DNA of 64,000 nucleotides from Pseudomonas sp. Irchel 3E13. Its GTDB lineage: Bacteria > Pseudomonadota > Gammaproteobacteria > Pseudomonadales > Pseudomonadaceae. Below are positions 47,269-54,969 of the stretch, one piece after another. The number at the start of each line of letters is the position of its first letter. Position 1 is the stretch's first letter. Position numbers and translations under genes: made by a program. The DNA lies in assembly GCF_900187455.1 (NCBI RefSeq), contig NZ_FYDX01000002.1, positions 248,001-312,000 on the forward strand, in the 5' to 3' direction. The notes under the pieces were generated by a model that saw only the letters and a list, made by a program, of their open reading frames with translations, had not been told where the DNA came from and made no database searches.

Positions 47269-48117
47269 ATGACCAAGACCACCAAAATAGCGCTGGCGGT
47301 AACCGGCGCGCTGCTCGCCGGCACCGCCGCCGCCGCGCCCAAAGGCGAAGTGCTGGTGCTGTTGTCCAGCGAGAACGTGCTGCCGCTCAAAGACGGCAAG
47401 CACTACGCGACCGGTTACTACCTCAACGAATTCGGTGTGCCGGCCGACCAACTGATCAAGGCCGGCTACAAACTGGTGCTGGTCACGCCGAAGGGCAATG
47501 CGCCGAGCGTCGACAAGCTTTCCGTCGATCCGCAGTACTTCGCCGGTGATGCGGCGGAAATGCAGCGCATCGAGAAGGTGGTGCAAGGCTTGCCGGACAT
47601 CAACGACACCCTGTCGATCAAGGAAGTGCTGGCGGGCGACCTGGACCGCTATGCCGGCCTGTTCATCCCGGGCGGTCACGCGCCATTGATCGACCTGGCC
47701 AACAACCCGGAAGTGGGCGCCCTGCTGCGGCATTTCCATCAGGCCGGCAAGCCGACCGCGGCGATCTGCCATGGCCCGATTGCGCTGCTGTCCGCCCAGG
47801 CCGACCCGGCGGGTTATCAGGCGGCGCTGGCACGCGGCGAGAAGCCGGCGGCCAAGGACTGGATCTACCAGGGCTACCGCATGACCATCTTTGCCGACCC
47901 GGAAGAGCAGGTCTTCGAAAGCTCGCTCGACGGCGAGCGCATCCTGTTCTACCCGGCCAAGGCAATGGCAGGCGCGGGCGGCAACATGAGTTACGCCACG
48001 GCCTGGAGCCCGAACGTGGTGGTGGACCGGGAACTGATCACCGGGCAAAACCCGTTTTCCGATCATGAGGTGGCGAAGGCGTTGGTGAACAAGCTCAACG
48101 AAGCCGGCAAACAATGA
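47269..48117 (+). CDS. DJ-1/PfpI-family protein with signal peptide
   Basis: The 282-residue protein has a Sec signal peptide (MTKTTKIALAVTGALLAGTA, then AAA) followed by a DJ-1 domain of the Hsp31/YoaZ kind. The elbow cysteine lies in TAAICHGPIALL, and the upstream glycine-rich FIPGGHAPLID motif is conserved. Most DJ-1 glyoxalase or chaperone proteins are cytoplasmic, so an exported form is less common. The frame is open upstream, but the ATG at 47269 starts the signal peptide. It shares an operon with the ABM gene. Confidence 0.87.
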   Translation: MTKTTKIALAVTGALLAGTAAAAPKGEVLVLLSSENVLPLKDGKHYATGYYLNEFGVPADQLIKAGYKLVLVTPKGNAPSVDKLSVDPQYFAGDAAEMQRIEKVVQGLPDINDTLSIKEVLAGDLDRYAGLFIPGGHAPLIDLANNPEVGALLRHFHQAGKPTAAICHGPIALLSAQADPAGYQAALARGEKPAAKDWIYQGYRMTIFADPEEQVFESSLDGERILFYPAKAMAGAGGNMSYATAWSPNVVVDRELITGQNPFSDHEVAKALVNKLNEAGKQ

Positions 48118-48208
48118 TCTGACGTGGTCGGTCGTCTCACGGCCAGCGCCCCGCCTCAGGGTCAGGGCCTGGCCGGTCGTCACGCGAGGATTGCGCTCGA
48201 TGGGCCAC

Positions 48209-48225
48209 GCGCATGTACCATGTGC
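48209..48225. promoter_or_regulatory. Dyad upstream of the tetR gene
   Basis: GCGCATG-TAC-CATGTGC has 7-bp arms with one mismatch and lies 27 bp upstream of the TetR start. TACCAT inside it could be a -10. Autoregulation by the TetR protein is plausible, but the half-sites differ from those of the dyad upstream of the mexJ-like gene. Confidence 0.4.
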
Positions 48226-48251
48226 CCCTTCGCAGCCTGTAAACACGAGCC

Positions 48252-48887
48252 ATGCCCAACGATTCCGCAGTGTCCAACGGCCCCGGCCGGCCCAAGGACC
48301 TGGCCAAGCGCCAGGCCATCCTCGACGCCGCCAAGGCGCTGTTCCTCACCAATGGCTACGCCAGCACCAGCATGGATGCCGTCGCGACAGCGGCGGGGGT
48401 GTCGAAACTCACGGTCTACAGCCACTTCAACGACAAGGAAACGCTGTTCACCGCGGCAATCGTCGCCACCTGCCAGGCGCAATTGCCCGGGTTGATTTTC
48501 GAACTGCCCGAAGGCGTGCCGCTGGAACAGGTGCTGGTGAAGATCGGGCGCGGCTTCCAGGTGCTGATCAACAGCGATCACTCGGTCAAGCTGCACCGCC
48601 TGATCATTGCGCAGGGGCACCAGGACCCGAAGCTCGGGCAGATTTTCTTCGAGGCGGGGCCGTTGCGCGTGCTGCGCGAGACCGAGGTGCTGCTGCGCCT
48701 GGCGGATGAACGCGGGATGCTGCGGATTGCAAATCCGGCTACGGCGGCGGAGCATTTTTTCTGCCTGCTCAAGGGCGGCGCCAATTTCCGTCTGCTGCTG
48801 GGCTATGGGCCGCCGCTGGAGCCCGAGGCCGCCGAGGCGCATGTGCAGGAAGTGGTGAAACTGTTTTTGCGGGCTTATCGGGTGTGA
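48252..48887 (+). CDS. TetR/AcrR-family regulator
   Basis: The 211-residue repressor has an N-terminal HTH domain: RQAILDAAKALFLTNGYAST, then MDAVATAAGVSKLTVYSHFN and DKETLF. A long C-terminal ligand domain follows. In PAO1 two tetR genes (mexL and PA3679, from memory) lie between mexJ and rsmJ. This gene may be orthologous to either one. It is now separated from the pump genes by the LysR/ABM/DJ-1 module. Confidence 0.9.
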   Translation: MPNDSAVSNGPGRPKDLAKRQAILDAAKALFLTNGYASTSMDAVATAAGVSKLTVYSHFNDKETLFTAAIVATCQAQLPGLIFELPEGVPLEQVLVKIGRGFQVLINSDHSVKLHRLIIAQGHQDPKLGQIFFEAGPLRVLRETEVLLRLADERGMLRIANPATAAEHFFCLLKGGANFRLLLGYGPPLEPEAAEAHVQEVVKLFLRAYRV

Positions 48888-48893
48888 AAATCT

Positions 48894-48940
48894 GAGGGCC
48901 TCATCGCCGGCAAGACCGACTCCCACAAGGTAAGGCCCTC
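48894..48940. repeat. REP-like element within a hairpin
   Basis: GAGGGCCT / AGGCCCTC (8 bp) flank a core resembling a Pseudomonas REP half-site (ATCGCCGGCAAGACCGACTC plus CCACA). It lies between the convergent tetR and rsmJ genes and probably acts as a shared transcript end. Confidence 0.55.
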
Positions 48941-48947
48941 GAAAACG

Positions 48948-49733
48948 CTAAGGCTTCAGCGCCTTCTTCGGGTAGATGTCATAGCGGCTGGATTTACCCT
49001 CCAGGCTATGGCTCGGCTTCGGCCCGTCGATGATCGGCGCCTTGCGCGGGCGCTTGACCACCACCCGGTGAGTCGCCAGCGCCAGCGCCGCTTCGAGCAG
49101 CGCGGGGGCGTCGAGGTCATCGCCCACCAGCGGGCGGAATACGCGCATTTCCTTTTTCACCAGGGCGCTTTTGTCGCGATGCGGGAACATCGGGTCGAGG
49201 TAGATCACCTGCGGCGCCTCGCCCTGCCAGTCACGCATGCGCTCGATGGCGTTGCCGTGCAGCAGGTTCATCCGGGCGACGATCGCGCCCACTTCGGCAT
49301 CCCCCGCGGCGCGGGCCAGGCCATCTTCCAGCAACGCTGCCACCAGCGGTTGACGCTCGATCAACTGCATCTGGCAGCCGAGGCTAGCGAGCACGAAGGC
49401 GTCCTTGCCCAGCCCCGCCGTGGCATCCAGCACCTGCGGCCGCACACCTTGGGCGATACCCACCGCCTTGGCGATCATCTGTCCACTGCCGCCACCATAA
49501 ACCCGTCGATGCGCCGCCGCGCCCTCGACGAAATCTACCCGCACCGGCCCCGGCGCCTGCGGGCCGAGTTGCTGGATCTGCAACCCGTCAGGCCCGACCT
49601 GCACGGCGAACGCGGCGTCGTCATCCTGCAGCGGCAGGCCCAGCCGCGCCGCCCATTGCTCGGCCCGCGCCTGATAGTCGGCGGCCAGTGCCTCGACCCG
49701 GATCCCGCCTTCCAACCGCTGCTCCACGCTCAC
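48948..49733 (-). CDS. rsmJ: 16S rRNA (guanine1516-N2)-methyltransferase RsmJ
   Basis: The 261-residue class I methyltransferase modifies G1516 (E. coli numbering) of 16S rRNA. Motif I is [19 protein letters not shown], and the catalytic-type motif [20 protein letters not shown] is present. The start is a GTG at 49733. A second GTG two codons later (49727) has better spacing from AGGA and could be the true start. It is divergent from the two-repeat hypothetical gene. Confidence 0.93.
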   Translation of the reverse strand: MSVEQRLEGGIRVEALAADYQARAEQWAARLGLPLQDDDAAFAVQVGPDGLQIQQLGPQAPGPVRVDFVEGAAAHRRVYGGGSGQMIAKAVGIAQGVRPQVLDATAGLGKDAFVLASLGCQMQLIERQPLVAALLEDGLARAAGDAEVGAIVARMNLLHGNAIERMRDWQGEAPQVIYLDPMFPHRDKSALVKKEMRVFRPLVGDDLDAPALLEAALALATHRVVVKRPRKAPIIDGPKPSHSLEGKSSRYDIYPKKALKP

Positions 49734-49817
49734 CTTCCTGCTGAAAAAAAGTTAAAGATCGGCGACGACTGCCGATAAAAAAAGTACGCGCTATTTTGCC
49801 AGAGCTCTTCGACGACC

Positions 49818-50438
49818 ATGTCAGAGATTGTTCAACTTCCTTCCGGCTACATTTCACCCGTTGGTGACTATGCCCGGCACAACACCCAGACCCTCGGCGG
49901 CGTCAGCCACCTGTGGTCGGACTTCTTCGCCCGCGCCCTGGCCGCGCAGCAGGAAGAAGGTGTAGTGCAGGCGCCGCTGCCGGTCGAGGAAGTGAATGTC
50001 GAGACCGGCGAACCCATCACCGGCAGCCAGACCCTGGCGCAGATCCACAGCCAGCGCCTGTGCAACGTGCAAGACACCGAAATCACCCCGCCGGAGCCGC
50101 TGTTCCTGCCGATCGCCGAGTTCGAGCTGGACCTGCTGGACAAGCCCGCACCACCGTTCAGCGCCGCCGAACTGATCGAACAACAGCGCCAACTGGACAC
50201 CACCAGCAGTTGGGTGCGCCCGATCGTCATGCACCAAGGCCATCCGCACCCCGAGCCGGGCCCGGCACCGTCGTCGTACCCGCTGCACCTGCCGATCGCC
50301 GAACTCGAACGCAACCTGCTGGACCCGGCCCCGGAACCGTTCGACGAAATCACCCTGGCCAAGCAGCAGCACGATCTGGAGTTCGACCTGCAATGGGCGC
50401 GTCCGGTGGTGCTGAACAACGTGCGCATCGCCGCCTAA
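49818..50438 (+). CDS. Hypothetical protein with two tandem ~46-residue repeats
   Basis: I do not recognise a known family. The 206-residue protein has no signal peptide or membrane helix. Two copies of a repeat are visible: LFLPIAEFELDLLDKPAPPF...QQRQLDTTSSWVRPIVM (about 94-138) and LHLPIAELERNLLDPAPEPF...QQHDLEFDLQWARPVVL (about 155-201). They are separated by a His/Pro-rich linker (HQGHPHPEPGPAPS). The protein is acidic and rich in Pro. The gene starts between rsmJ and the extensin-like gene. Its stop overlaps that of the extensin-like gene (shared CTAA). Confidence 0.85.
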   Translation: MSEIVQLPSGYISPVGDYARHNTQTLGGVSHLWSDFFARALAAQQEEGVVQAPLPVEEVNVETGEPITGSQTLAQIHSQRLCNVQDTEITPPEPLFLPIAEFELDLLDKPAPPFSAAELIEQQRQLDTTSSWVRPIVMHQGHPHPEPGPAPSSYPLHLPIAELERNLLDPAPEPFDEITLAKQQHDLEFDLQWARPVVLNNVRIAA

Positions 50439-51127
50439 CGGCAGATCTGCCAACTGCCCATATCCAGGTGAAAGTGGTTGTGATGGGCCGCGTTGTAGTC
50501 CGGCCCCAACACCGTGTTGAAACTCTCGCAGGCACCCTCGTGGACCTGACGCAGAAACTGCGCCTTCGGCCCCTCCCCGTTCCAGTCCTTTTGCAGCTCG
50601 ATGCGCTGGCCGTCTTTCAGGCGAAAGCCGGCGATATCCAAAGCGTTGGCGCTGGCGTGTTGGCTACGCCGGCCTTCGGCGCGGTTGTAGATATTGCGGC
50701 AGGCGTAGCTGCCCAGGTGATCCACCTGCACCACCGGCTGGCCGAAGACCCTTTGCGCCGCTGGTTGCAGGCCGTGGCGCTCGAACAGGGCGAAGGCCAC
50801 CGCCACCGGGCAGGTAGCGAGAAAGCTGCTGCTCAATCGCACCGACGCGTCCTGGACCCGCACCACATTGCTCAGCGGACTGTTCGCAGTCGCGGGGCTG
50901 TCAGCCTGCACGGTGTAGCGCAGGTCGGAGGTGGCCAGCGCCTCGGCGCAGCGCTGGGGATCATCACGCAGTTGCCCGAGTTTCCACGAGGTCAGCAGGT
51001 TCGGCGGCGAACGCACGTTCAGCGGCGCCCACGGGTTCCACTCATCCGGCAGGCGCCAGCCCTTTTGCCAGCCGTACAGCGCCGCGGCGGCCAGCACCGC
51101 GAGCAGCACCAGCCCGCCGTAGCGCAC
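50435..51127 (-). CDS. Extensin-like family protein
   Basis: The product of about 230 residues has an N-terminal membrane anchor or signal (VRYGGLVLLAVLAAAALYGW) and the extensin-like C-terminal domain (DUF882/peptidase-M15-like fold). The latter shows conserved SQHASANALDIAGF and a terminal HHNHFHLDMG, which resembles the zinc-binding pattern of LAS peptidases. A role in cell-wall cleavage is inference. The start is a GTG at 51127, five bases past the stop of the upstream gene; the frame is open earlier, inside that gene. Confidence 0.8.
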   Translation of the reverse strand: MRYGGLVLLAVLAAAALYGWQKGWRLPDEWNPWAPLNVRSPPNLLTSWKLGQLRDDPQRCAEALATSDLRYTVQADSPATANSPLSNVVRVQDASVRLSSSFLATCPVAVAFALFERHGLQPAAQRVFGQPVVQVDHLGSYACRNIYNRAEGRRSQHASANALDIAGFRLKDGQRIELQKDWNGEGPKAQFLRQVHEGACESFNTVLGPDYNAAHHNHFHLDMGSWQICR

Positions 51128-51132
51128 GGCGG

Positions 51133-51963
51133 TCAGCGCCGAAACATCTGGTTCAACTGATCGAACGGCAGCGCCTGCTCGGCATAGTCGAAACATCCGT
51201 AGCCGCGAATGCGCTTCGCCGCGTCGAAGAACGCACCGTAGGCGGCGCGGGCCAGCGACGAGCCGACACTGATGCGCTTCACGCCCAGCGCCTGCACATC
51301 ATCGAAGGTCAGGGTCATCCCGCTCAGGCCCATCAGCAGGTTCACCGGCTTCGGCGCTACCGCCTGCACCACCCGGCGAATGTCCTCGGCGCTGCGCAGG
51401 CCGGGCGCGTAGAGCACGTCGGCGCCGGCTTCGGCAAAGGCTTGCAGGCGGGCGATGGTGTCGTCCAGATCGTGGCGGCCGTTCAGGAGGTTTTCCGCAC
51501 GGGCGCAGAGCATGAACGGGAAGTCCAGACTGCGGGCAGCGGCCACGGCGGCCTCGACCCGCTCCACCGCGCGGTGGAAGCTGTAGATCGGCTCGTCTTC
51601 GCGGCCGGTCGCGTCTTCGATGGAGCCGCCGACCAGGCCGATACGCGCCGCTTGCAGGATGGTCTCGGCGCAGCCGGAAGGTTCGTCACTGAAACCGTTT
51701 TCCAGGTCCGCCGCGACCGGCAAGGCGGTAGCATCGACGATGGACAGGGCGTTGTCGAGGGTCTGTTCGCGGCTGAGGGCACCTTCAGCATCCGGCCGGC
51801 CCAGGGAAAACGCCAGTCCCGCGCTGGTGGTGGCCAGGGCCTCGAAGCCCAGGCTGGCGAGCATTTTTGCCGAGCCCGCATCCCAGGGATTGGGAATCAC
51901 GAAAGCGCCGGGGCGCTCATGCAGGGCTTTGAACGCTTCAGCACGCAGGGTTTGCACATCCAT
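51133..51963 (-). CDS. Isocitrate lyase / PEP mutase family protein
   Basis: The 276-residue TIM-barrel protein of the ICL/PEPM superfamily has IPNPWDAGSAKMLASLGFEA, PVAADLENGF, GGSIEDATG and FMLCARAENLLNG. The Mg-binding Asp/Glu residues are plausible, but the lyase KKCGH motif is absent, so it is not isocitrate lyase. The family includes carboxyphosphonoenolpyruvate and oxaloacetate-type hydrolases, and its actual substrate is unknown. It is in the same direction as DUF72 and the extensin-like gene. Confidence 0.85.
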   Translation of the reverse strand: MDVQTLRAEAFKALHERPGAFVIPNPWDAGSAKMLASLGFEALATTSAGLAFSLGRPDAEGALSREQTLDNALSIVDATALPVAADLENGFSDEPSGCAETILQAARIGLVGGSIEDATGREDEPIYSFHRAVERVEAAVAAARSLDFPFMLCARAENLLNGRHDLDDTIARLQAFAEAGADVLYAPGLRSAEDIRRVVQAVAPKPVNLLMGLSGMTLTFDDVQALGVKRISVGSSLARAAYGAFFDAAKRIRGYGCFDYAEQALPFDQLNQMFRR

Positions 51964-51993
51964 GGTCGGAACTCCCAGGCAGACGACAGGAAA

Positions 51994-52863
51994 TCACAGC
52001 AGGCCAAGTTGTTCGACCTGCGGCCCCCGGTCGGGTTCAGGCAAAGCCGGCAGACCGGGCAGTCGCTCCATCAGGCCGCGATGGAAACGTTGCGCCAGCG
52101 CTGCGGCCAGGCGGTTGTCAGCGGTATGCAGAAACACGTAGGGGCTGCGCCCTTCTTCGATCCAGGCGGCGACCTTGTCCAGCCATTGCAGGAGGAAGCT
52201 TTCGTTGGCCTCCAGTTCAGGATGGCCAATGAAACGCACCTGCGGGTGCTGGCTGAAGGCGGTCGGACGTGGCGGCACCCGCGGCTTCTTCGATTGCGCG
52301 TGGAGCACGCTGGGCTCGCGGGAAGTGCAACGGAACAGCGCGCGGGGGTCCAGGCAGATGCGCTCGATCCCGCGGTCCAGCAGCAGGCGATTGAGCAGGC
52401 GCTCGTCCTCACCCTTGGCGAAGAAGGCCTTGTTGCGCACTTCCACGGCGATCGGCACGTCGATCTCGTCGATGAAGTGCACCAACTCGCCGAGCCGAGC
52501 AGGGCTGAAGGTCGCCGGCAGTTGCAGCCAGTACGGCGCTACCCGCGCGCCCAGCGGCCTGAGCAGTTCGACAAAGGCCCGCGCAGCGTCGAGTTGCCCG
52601 TGCAGATCGCCGCTGTGGCTGATGTCGCCGGGAAACTTGGCGGTGAAACGGAAGTGTTCGGGCATGACCTGGGCCCAGCGCTGGATAGTCGCGGGCGCGG
52701 GTCGGGCATAAAAGGTGGTGTTGCCTTCGACAGCATTGAAGACCTGGCAGTACAGCGCGAGGAAATCAGTGCTCTTGGCATCGGCGGGATACAGGTAGTC
52801 GCGCCAGGCGTTTTCGCTCCAGGACGGACAACCGAGAAAATAAGGCAGGGATGACAGGCTCAT
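51994..52863 (-). CDS. DUF72 (YecE-family) protein
   Basis: The 289-residue TIM-barrel-like protein has the family pattern FLGCPSWSENAWRDYLYPAD, FNAVEGNTTFYARP, FRFTAKFPGDISH, IAVEVRNKAFF and FLHTADNRLAAALAQRF. DUF72 proteins are widespread, and their function has not been settled. It begins 4 bp after the preceding small gene and is probably co-transcribed with it. Confidence 0.88.
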   Translation of the reverse strand: MSLSSLPYFLGCPSWSENAWRDYLYPADAKSTDFLALYCQVFNAVEGNTTFYARPAPATIQRWAQVMPEHFRFTAKFPGDISHSGDLHGQLDAARAFVELLRPLGARVAPYWLQLPATFSPARLGELVHFIDEIDVPIAVEVRNKAFFAKGEDERLLNRLLLDRGIERICLDPRALFRCTSREPSVLHAQSKKPRVPPRPTAFSQHPQVRFIGHPELEANESFLLQWLDKVAAWIEEGRSPYVFLHTADNRLAAALAQRFHRGLMERLPGLPALPEPDRGPQVEQLGLL

Positions 52864-52867
52864 CCGC

Positions 52868-53164
52868 TCAAATGTACAGATCCAGCCCCAGTACTTCCAT
52901 CTCCCAATCGACGAAACCAGCGGTGGTCATGTAACTGGTCAAAGCATGCTTGGTGCGGCGGTTGCGGGCGCGGGGGAAGATCATGTCCTGCGGGCGGGCC
53001 GGCAGGCCGGCACTGCGGTTGGCATTGCCGGTGCTGGCGGGCTGCGCCTGGACTTCGAATTCGCCGGGAAGATCCTCTTCCTCCGACTCTTCCACACGCA
53101 CCGGCCCTTTGCGCTGGGGGCGCTTGAGCGGATAAGACTGTGAGGAAAAGCCGTCGATACGCAT
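52868..53164 (-). CDS. Small conserved hypothetical protein, 98 residues
   Basis: Function unknown. The N-terminus is basic (MRIDGFSSQSYPLKRPQRKG), followed by an acidic patch (EESEEEDLPGEFE), a low-complexity middle and a C-terminal stretch HALTSYMTTAGFVDWEMEVL. No signal peptide is present. It sits between tsaB and the DUF72 gene in the same orientation, 129 bp downstream of tsaB. Confidence 0.75.
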   Translation of the reverse strand: MRIDGFSSQSYPLKRPQRKGPVRVEESEEEDLPGEFEVQAQPASTGNANRSAGLPARPQDMIFPRARNRRTKHALTSYMTTAGFVDWEMEVLGLDLYI

Positions 53165-53293
53165 GACGATATACTCAGGGACAATGATGGCAATTTAGCG
53201 GCACCAGAGCTCCTGCGCAAATGCCCGACTGATAACTGGACCACATATCACTAAAAAGGTTTACGGCGTTTGGCGATAACCGACCGGAGGCGA

Positions 53294-53968
53294 TCAGGCG
53301 CCTTTTGGCGTCGCCACCTTGTCCCGCAGGTACACCGGCTGCGCTTGGTCAGCGGACACGCTTTCGCCACGCTGCCAGGCGAATTGCGCCAGGGTCAGCA
53401 GGTCCAGCGCGTGGGGCAGCATGCTCGCATCCTGACCCTCGACCTTGACCGCCAGACGCTCACTGTAACCCCAGCCCGTACCGGCGCCAAACCACTGGCC
53501 GCCCGCCCCTTGGGGCAACGCGACCTGCTCGGGCGGCAACACCGCTTCGAGCCCTTGCAAACGCATTTCCCCTGCCTGTTCCTCATAGCAGCCCCAATAG
53601 ACTTCGTCCATTCGGGCATCGATGGCCGAGGCAACGCGGGTCGCGCCATGCTCGCGCAGCGCGCGCTGGGCCAGCACCGCCAGATTCGACACAGGCAACA
53701 CCGGACGCTCCAGGGCGAACGCCAGGCCCTGCACCACGCCGATGGCGATGCGCACGCCGGTGAAGGCGCCCGGGCCACGGCCAAAGGCGATGGCATCCAC
53801 CGCCGACAAGGCGACGCCGGCTTCGGCCAGCAGGGTCTGGATCATCGGCAGCAGCTTTTGCGCATGCAGGCGTGGAATCACCTCGTAGTGGCTCGTGATC
53901 TTGCCGTCGTGCAGCAAGGCGACAGAGCAGGCTTCAGTGGCGGTATCCAGGGCCAGCAAGGTGGTCAT
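53294..53968 (-). CDS. tsaB: tRNA threonylcarbamoyladenosine biosynthesis protein TsaB
   Basis: The 224-residue ASKHA-fold protein is an inactive paralogue of TsaD and forms the TsaBDE complex that makes t6A37 in tRNA. Family motifs include LLALDTATEACSVAL, GRGPGAFTGVRIAIGVVQGL and AIDARMDEVYWGCYE. It supplies the substrate modified by TcdA (31153). It lies downstream of adk, separated by a terminator. Confidence 0.95.
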   Translation of the reverse strand: MTTLLALDTATEACSVALLHDGKITSHYEVIPRLHAQKLLPMIQTLLAEAGVALSAVDAIAFGRGPGAFTGVRIAIGVVQGLAFALERPVLPVSNLAVLAQRALREHGATRVASAIDARMDEVYWGCYEEQAGEMRLQGLEAVLPPEQVALPQGAGGQWFGAGTGWGYSERLAVKVEGQDASMLPHALDLLTLAQFAWQRGESVSADQAQPVYLRDKVATPKGA

Positions 53969-54013
53969 CGGGGGTTCCAGGCGAGAGAAAAAAGAGCGGC
54001 ATTATAAACGAAC

Positions 54014-54035
54014 AACGGCCCGCAAGCGGGCCGTT
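54014..54035 (-). terminator. Terminator between adk and tsaB
   Basis: AACGGCCCGC / GCGGGCCGTT form a perfect 10-bp stem with a 2-nt centre. On the minus strand it is followed by GTTCGTTT, a partial U-run. It starts 20 bp after the adk stop. Confidence 0.8.
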
Positions 54036-54055
54036 GGCGAAACATCGGGACGGGA

Positions 54056-54913
<858 letters not shown>

Positions 54914-54923
54914 TTATTCCTAC

Positions 54924-54957
54924 CTACTGAAGGGCGCCATCCGACACCCTTCAATAG
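54924..54957. terminator. Hairpin at the 3' end of ppc
   Basis: CTACTGAAGGG / CCCTTCAATAG form an 11-bp stem with one G-U pair and a 12-nt loop, 13 bp past the ppc stop. U-runs are absent. The 266-bp ppc-adk gap also holds the adk promoter, which I could not place with confidence. Confidence 0.5.
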
Positions 54958-54969
54958 CTCGCCTGACAC

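Noticed and set aside
47083..48117. Longer 344-codon version of the DJ-1 gene
   Set aside because: The first 62 codons overlap the ABM gene in another frame and precede a clean signal peptide at 47269.
51133..51963. Isocitrate lyase of the glyoxylate shunt
   Set aside because: The KKCGH catalytic motif is missing and the protein is about half the usual length. It belongs to the broader ICL/PEP-mutase superfamily.
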